A stretch of 64,000 bases of DNA, from assembly GCA_002013415.1 (NCBI GenBank), contig MAEX01000006.1:1-64000 (forward strand), read 5' to 3'. The position numbers and the translations under genes are program-made. The notes below the pieces were generated by a model, which saw only the letters and a program-made list of their open reading frames with translations, had not been told where the DNA came from and searched no databases. This stretch comes from Mycobacterium sp. D16Q14 (GTDB lineage Bacteria > Actinomycetota > Actinomycetes > Mycobacteriales > Mycobacteriaceae). This document shows positions 9,225-19,700 of the stretch, in pieces; the first letter of the stretch is position 1; every line of letters begins with the position of its first letter.

Positions 9225-10238
9225 CTATTCAGACTTGGCGAAGTACTGCGTGAGGACGTCGTTGAAGCGGTTGTCGACGAAATCGGAGAACGTGGGCTTG
9301 CCCTGAATCTGGCCCGACTGCGCGAACAGGTCAGCCAGCTTCTGCTCCGAGCCCGTCACCTCGCCGTCGAGCGGTATCGGTTGCCGCAGGCTGCGCGACT
9401 GCGCCAGCTCTGCTGCCGCAGGGTCGATTCCGATTGCGGCGGCATACTTTCCGTACCACTCCTGTGGATGGGCCTGGGCCCATGCGCTGGCACGCGCGAT
9501 GCGCTGCACCAGGTCAGACAGTGCGGTATTGCGTTGAGCGTCACGCAGCGCCACCTCCGATGCGACACCGAATCCGTACCCGTTCGCGACGCCGGTCGCG
9601 GTCACCAAGGTGCGAACCTTCAGCTGTTTGTCGGCCAACGCCGTGTAGGGGTCCCAGATCGCCCACGCGTCGGCCTGTCCCTGACTCAGTGCGGTGAACG
9701 CATCGGCCGGCTGCAGAAACACCGGCTGGATGTCCTTGATGGTGAGACCGGCCTTCTGCAGCTGAAGCAGCAGGTGACCGTTCGCCGAACTCCCCTTCCC
9801 GACAGCCACCTTCTTACCCCGCAGATCCGCCACGGAATGGATCGGTGAGGTGTCGGCAACCAGGATCTGGTCACCGCGGGCGTCATTCGTATACCCGGAC
9901 ACCACTTTGATTCTCGCCTTGGACGCGGCGCCGAAGATCGGCGGTGTGTTGCCGGTGACGGCGAAGTCGATCTTGCCCGCGGTCAGCGCCTCAATCTGCG
10001 GGGGGCCAAAGGTGAAGGTGGAGAATTCGACCTTGTACGGTGCGTTGTCCAGTTCACCCGCCGCCCGCAGCAGCGACTCGGTGCCACCCTTCTGATCGCC
10101 CACCCGCAGGCTGAGGCTCGCCAGTTCCGAGAGCGGGACAAGCGGCGGCACAGCGGAATCACTCTTGGCGTCGCGGCCGGAGGCGCAGGCCGTCAGGGAT
10201 AGCAGGAAGGCGGCCGCGCTGACGATTGACTTAAACAC
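9225..10238 (-). CDS. ssuA: Aliphatic sulfonate ABC transporter substrate-binding lipoprotein SsuA
   Basis: A 337-residue periplasmic-type binding protein of the SsuA/NitT/TauT family. A lipoprotein signal (FLLSLTAC) is followed by SLRVGDQKGGTESLLRAAGEL, ALTAGKIDFAVTGNTPPIFGAASKA, KVAVGKGSSANGHLLLQ and DAWAIWDPYTA, the conserved ligand-site segments. The GTG at 10238 is proposed: it overlaps the ssuB stop (10231-10233), with GGAGGG about 15 bases upstream. Nearby TTG codons at 10241 and 10253 are alternatives. It would deliver sulfonates to SsuBC. Confidence 0.88.
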   Translation of the reverse strand: MFKSIVSAAAFLLSLTACASGRDAKSDSAVPPLVPLSELASLSLRVGDQKGGTESLLRAAGELDNAPYKVEFSTFTFGPPQIEALTAGKIDFAVTGNTPPIFGAASKARIKVVSGYTNDARGDQILVADTSPIHSVADLRGKKVAVGKGSSANGHLLLQLQKAGLTIKDIQPVFLQPADAFTALSQGQADAWAIWDPYTALADKQLKVRTLVTATGVANGYGFGVASEVALRDAQRNTALSDLVQRIARASAWAQAHPQEWYGKYAAAIGIDPAAAELAQSRSLRQPIPLDGEVTGSEQKLADLFAQSGQIQGKPTFSDFVDNRFNDVLTQYFAKSE

Positions 10239-10980
10239 CAAGCTGCGCAAGGAGCCCTCCTCGGTATTTCTCGGTTTCGGCGTCGTGCTTGCCATGCGGT
10301 TTACGGGGATTGCCGATGCGCAATATGTGCACCAGTCGGCCCTCATCCAGCACCAGAATGGTGTCGGCCAGCGATATCGCCTCGTCCACATCGTGAGTGA
10401 CCAGCAGCACGCCGAACTCATGCTCTCGCCACAGGTTCAAAAGCAGTCGGTGCATGGATAGTCGCGTGAGCGCGTCGAGTGCGCCGAAGGGCTCGTCGAG
10501 CAGCAGCAGCTGCGGCTCCGCGACTAGTGCACGCGCCAGGGACACGCGTTGCGCCTGCCCGCCCGAGAGTGTCAGCGGCCAGGCTTGTGCCTTGTCTGCA
10601 AGCCCCACCTCATCAAGGGCCCGATCGATGCGGGAAAGCGCTTCCGCCTTGGACGACTTGGTGCGGGCGAGCCCGTACAGCACGTTGTCGCGCACCGAAC
10701 GCCACGGGAACAGTCGTGGCTCCTGGAATGCCACCGCGGGAGCGCCCAGCACCTGGCGTTCGCCCTCGTAGTCGCCGGCCAACCCGGACAGCACCCGCAG
10801 TACCGTCGACTTGCCCGAACCACTGCGGCCCACCAATGCGACGATCTCACCACGGCCCACCCGCAGTGAGACGTCATCGAGAACGCGATTGCGTCCGTAC
10901 CATTTGGTGACCGATGTCAGCTCGGCCGCCGGTACAGCAGATTGCCGTGACAGTTCAGTAATCTCGAAAATCGCTGTCAT
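10231..10980 (-). CDS. ssuB: Aliphatic sulfonate ABC transporter ATP-binding protein SsuB
   Basis: A 249-residue ABC ATPase. Walker A is GRSGSGKST, the Q-loop is VAFQEPRLFPW, the signature is LSGGQAQRVSLARAL, Walker B is LLLLDEPFGALD and the switch His is in LLVTHDVDEA. The PRLFPW segment after the Q-loop is typical of the nitrate/taurine/sulfonate subgroup. Its ATG at 10980 lies 10 bp after the ssuC stop, and the upstream AAAGG can serve as ribosome binding site. Confidence 0.92.
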   Translation of the reverse strand: MTAIFEITELSRQSAVPAAELTSVTKWYGRNRVLDDVSLRVGRGEIVALVGRSGSGKSTVLRVLSGLAGDYEGERQVLGAPAVAFQEPRLFPWRSVRDNVLYGLARTKSSKAEALSRIDRALDEVGLADKAQAWPLTLSGGQAQRVSLARALVAEPQLLLLDEPFGALDALTRLSMHRLLLNLWREHEFGVLLVTHDVDEAISLADTILVLDEGRLVHILRIGNPRKPHGKHDAETEKYRGGLLAQLGV

Positions 10981-10990
10981 GATGTACCTT

Positions 10991-11824
10991 TCATGATCGG
11001 TACCGCAGCGCACGCCGTTCCAGCACGCGCACAATGGCGTCCGTGACAATGCCCAACAGTGCGTAGACCACGAGCCCGAAGATGATGACGTCGATACGCA
11101 GGAAATCGCGCGCATTATTGATAAGGAAGCCCACCCCGGCGTCGGCGTTGATCTGCTCGGCGACGATGAGCGTCAGCCAGGACAACGCCAGGGATTGACG
11201 CAGCCCGACGAGCACCTGCGGAGTAGCACCGGGGATGATGATGACGCGCAACCGCTGCCAGAACGAAAACCCAAGTACCTGTGCGGTTTCGAAAAGTTTG
11301 GGGTCAACCTGCCGGATCGCGGAGGTGGTGTTGAGGTACAGAGGGAAGGCGGCCCCGAGGGCCACCATCAGCACCTTGGGAAGCTCACCGATTCCGAACC
11401 ACAGGATGAACAGCGGGATGAGCCCGAGGTGTGGCAGCGCCCGAACCATCTGCATGGTCGGGTCCACCACGGCATCGACGAGCCGCGACAAACCTACCGC
11501 CGCCCCCAGCACCACGCCTACCAAGCCACCCAGCAACAGTCCTTCGGCGGCACGGATTCCGGAGACCCGCAGCGCCTCGGCGAGCTGACCGTTGCCGACC
11601 AACTCGATTCCGGCGTGCGCGATCGTCGACGGCGCCGGCAGGATGTCCGGATCGATCAGACCCCAGCCACTCCCCGCTTGCCAAACAAGCAGCACCACGA
11701 ACGGCGAAAGAAATCGAATGATCTCCCAGCGCCGATTGAGGATCCACTCTCGCCGGGACGGGGTGGATATCGGGGCGTCGGTGTCAGTCGCCGCGGCGAC
11801 CACCGACGTATTACGGGTGGTCAT
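10991..11824 (-). CDS. ssuC: Aliphatic sulfonate ABC transporter permease SsuC
   Basis: A 277-residue inner-membrane permease with about six transmembrane helices after a 40-residue cytosolic N-terminus. The EAA-like loop is GAAFPLYLNTTSAIRQVDPKLFETAQVLGF. LVWQAGSGWGLIDPDILPAPSTI at the first helix matches SsuC/TauC. The ATG at 11824 is used; a GTG at 11845 would add seven residues. It is the first gene of the ssu operon. Confidence 0.9.
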   Translation of the reverse strand: MTTRNTSVVAAATDTDAPISTPSRREWILNRRWEIIRFLSPFVVLLVWQAGSGWGLIDPDILPAPSTIAHAGIELVGNGQLAEALRVSGIRAAEGLLLGGLVGVVLGAAVGLSRLVDAVVDPTMQMVRALPHLGLIPLFILWFGIGELPKVLMVALGAAFPLYLNTTSAIRQVDPKLFETAQVLGFSFWQRLRVIIIPGATPQVLVGLRQSLALSWLTLIVAEQINADAGVGFLINNARDFLRIDVIIFGLVVYALLGIVTDAIVRVLERRALRYRS

Positions 11825-11860
11825 GAAAAGCTCGGGAATCCTCACGGGTCGGCGGCTAGC

Positions 11861-11890
11861 ATCGACAAGGTATCGACAGGTGTTGACAAA
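11861..11890. repeat. Three 10-11 bp direct repeats upstream of ssuC, operator-like
   Basis: The plus strand reads three times a TCGACA/TTGACA core at 10-11 bp steps (cores at 11862, 11873 and 11883). The repeats lie across the predicted transcription start and early leader of the ssu operon, and the one-helical-turn spacing fits a binding site for a multimeric regulator. No regulator gene is adjacent. Confidence 0.4.
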
Positions 11891-11916
11891 CTATGGGCGC
11901 GTTTGGATTCCGTAAA
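11888..11916 (-). promoter_or_regulatory. Candidate promoter of the ssu operon
   Basis: On the minus strand TTTACG (11916-11911) and TAGTTT (11893-11888) stand 17 bp apart, a sigma-A-like arrangement. Transcription would begin near 11881, about 57 bases before the ssuC ATG. Confidence 0.45.
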
Positions 11917-11971
11917 GACTTAATATCGCGCTGATTCGACGGGTATCCCGCACCCGAGGTGAACGACGGAA

Positions 11972-12301
11972 CTAGCGCCAGCCGTCGGCAGCCTTGGTGG
12001 CGCGCAGCAATTCTTCGCACAACTGGCGCAGCTGGTCCTGGGTCGCGCCCTCTTCGACGGCCGTCGCGACGTCCTCGGCCGCACACCTCGCCTGATACAC
12101 CCGATCGGCCAGATCGGTCGCTTCGTCGGCGGTCAGCACCACAGCATCCGCAGGCACCGAGGTGCCCTTGACTACCGCGCGCTGTTCGTACGCGCGCTGA
12201 CGGCAGGACTGGCGGCAATACTGCCGCCGCCGACCCAGCTCTGCGTCATCGACTTCGCGCCCGCACCACTTGCAGGGCTGAGCGTGTTTGCGACGTGCCA
12301 C
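11972..12301 (-). CDS. Small Cys-rich putative zinc-ribbon protein
   Basis: A 109-residue conserved-type hypothetical. The N-terminal 45 residues hold four Cys in the pattern CKWCG...YCRQSC, with many Arg residues, which suggests a treble-clef or ribbon zinc site able to bind nucleic acid. The rest is a helical acidic/Ala-rich region. It uses a GTG start at 12301. It lies upstream of the ssu operon on the same strand but 127 bp before ssuC, so co-transcription is possible but not shown. Confidence 0.65.
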   Translation of the reverse strand: MARRKHAQPCKWCGREVDDAELGRRRQYCRQSCRQRAYEQRAVVKGTSVPADAVVLTADEATDLADRVYQARCAAEDVATAVEEGATQDQLRQLCEELLRATKAADGWR

Positions 12302-12573
12302 GTCTCAGGAGCGTAGCGGTGACTCGGCAGCCCCTCGGCGCGGCAAGCTTTCACAGGGTTCATGACGTCGGGGTCAGCGAACCGATCGGCCTCCGCCGCG
12401 AGCGGGATGTCGGCACCCTTCTGATCGACAACACGGCTGGTAGCCCAGGTGCGACGTACGGCGGTTGGCGTGGTGATATGCCAACGAGCGCAATTGCCAC
12501 AATTACCAAGAAAACGCGCGATAGTGCGCTAATCTTAGGAATCACAGCGGCATCCAACGTCGGAGGTTGTGCG
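12302..12573. other. Divergent intergenic region before the secreted protein
   Basis: This 272-bp gap lies between the divergent Cys-rich and secreted-protein genes. The last 80 bases are A/T-rich and include a TAATCT (12530-12535) that could be a -10 element for the plus-strand gene, although no clear -35 stands 17 bp before it. Nothing else was recognised. Confidence 0.35.
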
Positions 12574-12939
12574 ATGAACAAGATCATCATGGTCGGGCAG
12601 GCCGTGTTAGCAGCAGGCGTCATCGCCGCCCCGATCGCTCTGTTGAGCGCGGGCCCGGCGTCGGCGCAGCCGACCCCCGCCCCCACGGATGTGTGCTTTA
12701 ACGGACCGTATCCCTCACCCCCACCCCCGTGGGGACCCGGGAACGTCGAAGGGTGCGTCAACCCCGACAGCTGGTTCGACGCGTGGGGCTGGCGATACTC
12801 CGGCCGCAACTGGCAGGGCGAAGGCGGGCGACTGCCTGCCCCAGCCCCGAACTGGAAGTACGTGGGCCCGGGCTGCGAATACTCAAGCAACCCGAACTGG
12901 CAGTACACCGGCCCGGACTGCCAGCGCGAAACCCCCTAA
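12574..12939 (+). CDS. Small secreted protein with repeated NWxYxGPxC motif
   Basis: A 121-residue protein with a clear signal peptide (hydrophobic core 7-25, cleavage after ASAQ-type GPASA). The mature part is rich in Pro, Trp, Gly and Cys. Its C-terminal 40 residues carry two copies of PNW(K/Q)Y(V/T)GP(G/D)C, and four Cys may form disulfides. GGAGG at 12562-12566 fits the ATG at 12574. A long in-frame extension upstream lacks such a site and would bury the signal peptide. Function is unknown; it resembles small mycobacterial exported proteins of low complexity. Confidence 0.75.
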   Translation: MNKIIMVGQAVLAAGVIAAPIALLSAGPASAQPTPAPTDVCFNGPYPSPPPPWGPGNVEGCVNPDSWFDAWGWRYSGRNWQGEGGRLPAPAPNWKYVGPGCEYSSNPNWQYTGPDCQRETP

Positions 12940-12950
12940 TACGACGCTTG

Positions 12951-12984
12951 CCTCGGCGCCTAGTACGAGTACGAGCCGCCGAGG
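12951..12984. terminator. Bidirectional hairpin between convergent genes
   Basis: CCTCGGCG (12951-12958) and CGCCGAGG (12977-12984) form an 8-bp perfect stem over the end of the thioesterase gene, just after the stop of the secreted-protein gene. It may terminate both converging transcripts. Confidence 0.5.
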
Positions 12985-13745
12985 GCGAGGTCTGCCTCGT
13001 GCGTCAAGATGCTCGCCAAGGCCTGCGGGTTCGACCAGTAGAAGTAGTGCCCGCCTCTCACGAGGATGCTCGTGAACTCTCCCTTCGTGTACGGAGCCCA
13101 TCGGCGCGGCGGTGCAAACTTCGGGATCACCTCATCGTCCTTTGCGCTCACCTCGGTGATCGGTGTTTGGATCCGGCGGCGCGAAATCGATTGCAGGCCA
13201 AGACTGAAATCGATCACCGCATGCAGCCGAGCCTGCTCCAGCAGCGACTCATCCGCTATCTTCTTCGGCGGCCACGCCCCGCGCTGCTCGTCGTTGGTGA
13301 GCCTCCAGAGCGCGTGTTGTTTCGGGTTATGGCCCCGGGTCTTGGCGTAGAGAGCATCCATTCGCCACAAAGACGGATGCCCGCTCACCACCGGGACGAA
13401 CCGGCCCACCGCGAAGTCCCGTGACTCCAATGCCTGACACACCGTGTAGCCGAACAGCCCGCCGAAACTCTTTCCCGCGAGGACCGGTCGACGGCAGCCG
13501 AGCCCGATGATCGCCGACGCGCAGTCCTCCGACAGCGCGCGCAGACTCTCCGGCGATGGCTCGGTCGACCGGGTACTGCGCCCCGGCATCCGCCACACCC
13601 CGAAATTCACCCCCGCCAGATGCGGAACCAGGTGCTGCTCACCGGCGTGATTGGCCCCGGCGCCCGGAAAGAACAACACGGTGGGCAGGGACGGTTGATA
13701 AGCCCTGGGCCACCACCAACATTCACGCGGAGTCGCAACAGTCAC
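12960..13745 (-). CDS. Type II thioesterase / alpha-beta hydrolase of the PKS cluster
   Basis: A 261-residue alpha/beta hydrolase of the thioesterase type found with polyketide synthases, where it removes stalled acyl groups or releases the product. The start TVLFFPGAGANHAG is the oxyanion strand. The nucleophile Ser lies in LAGKSFGGLFGY (Lys in place of the usual His of GHSMG). The acid is within SAKDDEVIP and the His in RGGHYFYWSN. It follows the PKS gene by 9 bp on the same strand, so it is almost certainly co-transcribed and acts on that synthase. Confidence 0.8.
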   Translation of the reverse strand: MTVATPRECWWWPRAYQPSLPTVLFFPGAGANHAGEQHLVPHLAGVNFGVWRMPGRSTRSTEPSPESLRALSEDCASAIIGLGCRRPVLAGKSFGGLFGYTVCQALESRDFAVGRFVPVVSGHPSLWRMDALYAKTRGHNPKQHALWRLTNDEQRGAWPPKKIADESLLEQARLHAVIDFSLGLQSISRRRIQTPITEVSAKDDEVIPKFAPPRRWAPYTKGEFTSILVRGGHYFYWSNPQALASILTHEADLALGGSYSY

Positions 13746-13754
13746 GCGGATCTC

Positions 13755-16700
13755 CTATATCGCGTCGTGCTCGGGATCGCCGACCCCTTGCGCAATGAGT
13801 AGTGCGACGCGGGCACCGACAGCCTCGAGGGTGAGGTCGGGGGTGAACTGGAACGCACTGATCTGGATGTTCAACTGCTTGCCGGCACGGGCGGCGAACT
13901 CCACCGCCATGAGGGAGTCGATCCCCAGGTCGGCGATCGGCCCGGTGGGGTCGATACTGTCCACGTCAACCTTGAGCACGTTGGCGAGTTCCTTGGCCAG
14001 TTCCTTGGTGACCATCGGGCCGCGTTCTTCCTCCGGCAGTGCCAACACCGCCGCGCGGAAGGCGGCCTGTTCGTTCGACACGGCGGCAGCCTCAGCGGAC
14101 AGATGCGCGAAGCGCGTGCTCTTGGCCGTCGAGGGCAGCGGCGTGCGCAAGACCCCCCAATCGACACCCGCGATGGCGACGTGCGGAAGCTGGAAACGGG
14201 AGCACTCGTGCATGAGCATCGCCCCGAGGTCCATGTTGAGGCGGCGCAGCCCGACCGAATCGAGAAACTTCACAATGGCCTCAACCTCGGCCATGCCACC
14301 GCCGCTCATCGCACCCCAGCTCACCGAAAGCGCAGGTAGTCCGGCCGCGTGCCGCGCCTGAGCGAGGCCGTCCAACGTACTGTTCGCCGCCGCGTAGGTC
14401 AGCTGCGGAACGATGCCGATGAGGCCACTGATCGAGGAGTACAGCACGAAGTGGTCGAGTAGTACATCGTGCTCGCGCGTGGCCCTGTCGAGGTTGAGCG
14501 CACCCTCGACCTTGGGCCCGAACACCTTGTACAAGGACGCCGCGCTGATATCCGCGAGCACCTCGTCATGAGCCACCGCGGCGGCATGGAAGACGCCGCG
14601 CAGCGGATGGCCCGAGGCCTCCACCTTCGCGATCAGATCCGCGACCTGGTCGTAGTCACTGATGTCGATCCGCTCTTCCCACACGTCGACGTCGGCGGCC
14701 CTGAGCGCCTCGATCTGCGCTCGCGCAACGTCCGTCGTGGCACCGCTGCGCCCCGCGAGGATCAGATGGGTCGCCCCGGACCTGGCCAACGAGCGTGCGG
14801 TGGCCAACCCGAAGCCGCCGAATCCACCGCTGATGAGGTAGGAGTGGCCGGGACGCACCGGCGCCGGATCTGGCTTGCGCGGCAGCAGCTTGGGCGTCTG
14901 ATCGCGCAGATCCAGCACGATCCGGCCCATGTGCGCTGCCCGGAACACCGCCTCGAACGCCCCTACGACCTCGTCGATCGGGAACCGCGTGAACGGGAGC
15001 GGGGTGAGCTTGCCCGAGGTGAGCATCTCGGTGCACTCGCGCCTGAGCTCGCGGAACGTCTCCGGACGCAGCCGCAGCATGCGGTCCATGTCGATCGCGT
15101 GGAACGACAGGTTGCCGCTGAACGGCTTGAGATCCATCGCTCCACCGAAGTAGATGTCCGCCTTCCCGATTTCGATGATCCGGCAGAACTCCCCGGCGAC
15201 CGCGAAATTCTGGGCGATCATCTCCCCAGGCAACGAGTTGTAGATGACGTCTACCCCGCGCCCTTCGGTGATCCGCAGTATGTCGTCGACAAACCCGACC
15301 GACCGCGAGTCGAAGGCCGCGGTGGCGCCGAGCTCCAGCGCCGCACGCCGACGCTCCTCGCTGCCAGCGGTCGCGTACACGACCGCACCCATGTTGACCG
15401 CGATCTGCACGGCGCCCATACCCATGCCGCCCGCCGCACCGTGGATGAGGACCGTCTCGCCGGGCTGCAGATCGGCGAGCTTGTAGAAGGCGTAGCCCGC
15501 CGTGAAGAACGGAACACCGGAACCCACCGCCAGCGGATCGAAATCCTCACGCTGGAGGTGCTCTTCGCCTATCCGCTCCCACGCCGCGCCACCATCGAGG
15601 TCGAAGGTCAAGTAGCGGCGCAGCAGACCCCGCTCCGCGACCGCGATGCTCTCGCCGACCCGAAGTTCGCTGACCGCGGAGCCGACGCGCGTGACAACAC
15701 CGAAACCCTCCATGCCGGGATCCAGCTTGAAATACGTCTCGCCGAGTTCACGCTCAGTCAGGATCCCGAGGACCTTCAGCGGGTCCTTGTAGTTGAGTCC
15801 GAGAGTCTCGACTCGGACCTCCACTTGCCGGGGTCCCGGCTCGACGCGATCGCATGCACGGAGCGCGATGTCCTTGAGCGTCCGCGTATCCGGGATCTGC
15901 ACCTCATAGGCCACGTCCGGGTCTGTGGGCTCGAATGCCTCTTCCCACGGCGCGACGAGTTCGGACAGCGACCGACGCATCCGCTGGGTCCACCGCACAC
16001 CCGCGCGTACCGCGACTTCTTCCGCTCGATTCATCGCGCTGATCTCTGCGGCCACTTGGTCTGCGGTGACCGAATCAGACAGGTCCACCAGAGACCACTT
16101 GGCGGGATGTTGCTCGTTCGCCAACACCCGGCGCGCCCCCACGAGCGTGGCCTGGTCCAGGACGAGGCCTCGATCGCCCGGCGCCAGGAAGGCATGCGTA
16201 CTCACGACGACGACCTGCACGTCCGGATTCACCACACCGCGCTCGGTCTCGGCCTCCATGACCGTCCGCAACGCCTGCGCGACCACGACGAGTTGATGAA
16301 GGTTCTCTACCGAGGACTTCCCGGAGCCGACAGCCACCAGCACGCGCAAGAACGTGTCTGCGCGCAACGCTTCCCCGAACGCCTCGGCGAGATCTGCCCC
16401 CTGCTGCGCGTCGGCGCGCTGGATCGCCACACCGGCTCCGGCCGCGCGGCGGACGCCTTCGGCGACAGTTGCGCTGACGTCCCCGATCTCAACGATCGCG
16501 TTCGCCGCGCGAGCAGCGGTAACAGGCGCCGGGACACGTTGTCCCTCTTGCCCTTCCGACTCCTCGTCGAACCGCTCCCACCGAGGCTCATAGAAGTACT
16601 GCTCAAGCTCGGACAGCGGGTCCGACGCCGCTCCCACGGGTCGCAGTGTCACTCCGGTCATAGCCAGGGCCACGTCACCGTCGGGCGAAGCGAGATAGGC

Positions 16701-19700
16701 ATTCGCGCGCAGCGGCTGCGTGCTCGTGATCTCGACGACCGCGATGGGGTCCTCGGGCACCTCGTGGTACAGCCGCACCCGGTCCACCGAGGCCGGAACA
16801 TGCGCCGTTGGAGGTATGTCCAGGTCCGGACGTGCGGCCAAGAGGACCGCGATGCACTGCAAGGCCGCGTCGGCGAGTGCGGGGTGGACAGCGTGCTTGG
16901 GGGCAACCCCCGGCTCGGGTACCGCTTCGGAGCTGGCCAGCTGCGCGACGCAGCCCGCCGAACCGATGCGCGCACTCTGGATCCGCTGAAAGGCCGGACC
17001 GTAGGACAGTCCGACCGCAGCCAACCCCTTATAGACGTCTCCACCGTCGAAGATCGTGTCGTGCTCGGACTGCGGAACGTCGATCCGCAACGTCCCCAGA
17101 TTCGCCTCGACCAGTCTGCCGTTGGCGTGTGCCGTCCACAGCTGGGTGTGCGCGGAACGGCCGTTGACGGTAAACCGCTTGGTGGGCTCGTCCACGGTGA
17201 GGCGGGTAATCGGCGCATCGTGTTCGGCAACCACCAGCGGCACGGCGAAGACCACCGAATCCAGTCCGGCCTGGGCACGGCCAGAGCGTTGACGCACGGC
17301 GGACAGCGCGGCATCGAGATACGCGGTTCCGGGCAGCACGACCGAACCGAGGACCGTGTGGTCCGGCAGCCAGGGCAGGTTCGCCGGAGCCAGGGTCACT
17401 TCCCATTGCGGCGTCAGCGCCTCCGCCCTGTCGCCGAGAAGGGCGAAGCGATCGGCGTCCCCGTAACGCGCGCGCAGCGTGAGGGGATCTTCTTCCCACA
17501 GTTCCTCTTGCGACCACGGGTACTTCGGCAGATCCATGTGCGGGACCGAGCCGTTCGTGTAGAGATCGGCCTCGCCGGGGGCATCGATCGCGCCCACCGC
17601 GTACAAGTCGGTGACGGCTTGTAGCACCGACTGCTCGTCATCCTGCTCACGGTTCAGCGTCGGGACCGCGGCGCCCGAGACACTATGGCGTACAAAGCTT
17701 TCACGAATGTTCCCGAGGAGCACCGGGTGTGGTCCAAGCTCCAGAAACACTCGATACCGGTCATCGATGAGCGTGTCGATCGCCTTCGCGAACAACACGC
17801 TTTCGCGCACGTTCTTGCACCAATAGTCCGGGTCGGCGAATACCTCACCATCGGTCTTCTCGCCGGTGACCGTCGAATACAGCGGCACGTCCGCCCGACG
17901 TGGGGCAAGTCCGGCCAGCGATGCGGCGAGCTCACCAAGGATGGGGTCCATGAGCTGGCTGTGATACGGGACCTCCACATGCAGCATCCGGGCGAAGACG
18001 CCATCGTCGGCGAGCTCATCGTGCAGTGCCCGCAGGGCTTTCGAGTCGCCGGACAGCGTGGTCGCCGCGGCGCTGTTGACCGCCGCGACACACACCGCCG
18101 AGCCGAAGCGCGCGGCCCGGCGCTGCGCTTCCTCGGCGTCGAGACCAACGGCGAGCATGCCGCCGGAGCCCGCCGTCTTTGCCTGTAGACGGGAGCGGTG
18201 AAAGGAGACCGTGGCGGCGTCCCGCAGGGACAATGCACCGCTCACATACGCCGCGGCCACCTCCCCGACACTGTGTCCCACCACCGCCGTGGGACGGATT
18301 CCGAACTGTTCGAGGTGCTTCGCAAGTGCCGCCTGGACAAGGAAGTTCGCCGGCTGAGCGACCTCCGTGCGGCTGACACGGGAGTCACCCTCAGCGCGCA
18401 GCAACTCGGCGATCACCGACCACCCCGACACCTCCTGGAATACCGCGTCGATCTCGGCGGCGGCATCGCGGAACGCTCCAGGGCGCTCCAACAAACCGCG
18501 CGCCATCCCCCACCACTGCGGACCCATGCCACTGAAGACGAGCACGGGATCGGAGATCCCTTCGACCAGGGCACGCGCGGGTGCCGATTCGTCACTCTCG
18601 GCATAGGAATTCAGCTGCGCGAGAAGGTCATCCGCGCCGCGGTAGATGAAGCCCTTACGGAGGTAATGGTGTGCCCTGCGACCGGTGACCGCGGTCTTCA
18701 GGCGTTGCGCGGCCTCATCGGAGACTGTGCCCGCTGCGCCCTCTTCGGGCTCCAGGAGCGCGGCGTACCGCCGCGCGACCTCGTGGAGCGCGGGACCACT
18801 GCGGGCAGAGACCGGGAAGATCCGGATGCTGTCCCTGACGGGCACAGCAGGCTCCGCGGCCACGGGCGTCGGCGGTTCCTCTACAAGGACGTGTGCGTTG
18901 GTCCCGCCATAGCCAAAGCTGTTCACCGCGGCGTACGCCGGGGCACCCAGATCGGGGTAGGCCTGAACCTCGGTCGGAATCCGAATCCCGAGCTCGTCGA
19001 ACGGGATTGCGGGGTTGAGCTTGTCGAGGACGACCTGCGGCAGAACGGTCCTGCGCTGCACGGTAAGCGCGGCCTTGATCAGACCCGCGACGCCCGCGGC
19101 GGCCTCGGTGTGCCCGAAGTTGTTCTTCACCGATCCAATCAGCAGAGGCTGCGTGCGGCCGGCTGCCTGGCCGTACGAAAGGCCCAACGCCTCCGCCTCC
19201 AGCGGGTCGCCGACGCTCGTCCCCGTGCCATGCGCCTCGATGTACCCGACGAGGGCGGGGTCGACACCCGCCTCCTCGAGCACCTGCTCCGCAAGCCGCT
19301 GCTGCGACACCGGATTCGGCACCGGGAGCGCTATCGTTCTGCCGTCCTGATTGACCCCGCTGCCCCGGATCACCGCATAGATACGGTCGCCGTCGCGCTG
19401 TGCCTGTTCGAGGTTTTTGAGCACGACGACTCCGACGCCCTCGCCACGACCGTAGCCATCGGCGGCCGCATCGAATGACTTGCAACGGCCGTCCGCGGCA
19501 AGAAACCTGCCCTTACACATCGTGATGAAGGTTTCCGGCTGGAACATGGCATTCACGCCACCCGCGAGCGCCACATCGCACTCACCGCTGGCGACCGCCC
19601 GAACCGCGAGGTGCGTTGTCACGAGGGAGGAAGAGCACGCCGTGTCTACGGTCATGCTCGGCCCCCACAGATCCAGCGCATGCGCGATGCGGTTGGACAG

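Noticed and set aside
14469..17624. Very long open frame (1051 codons) on the plus strand opposite the PKS gene
   Set aside because: It is antisense to conserved PKS domains, the translation is Arg/Gly/His/Asp-rich without any recognisable fold, and such mirror frames are common in high-G+C codon usage.
18198..19478. 426-codon plus-strand frame opposite the KS-AT part of the PKS
   Set aside because: Mirror frame of conserved catalytic domains; no motif of its own.
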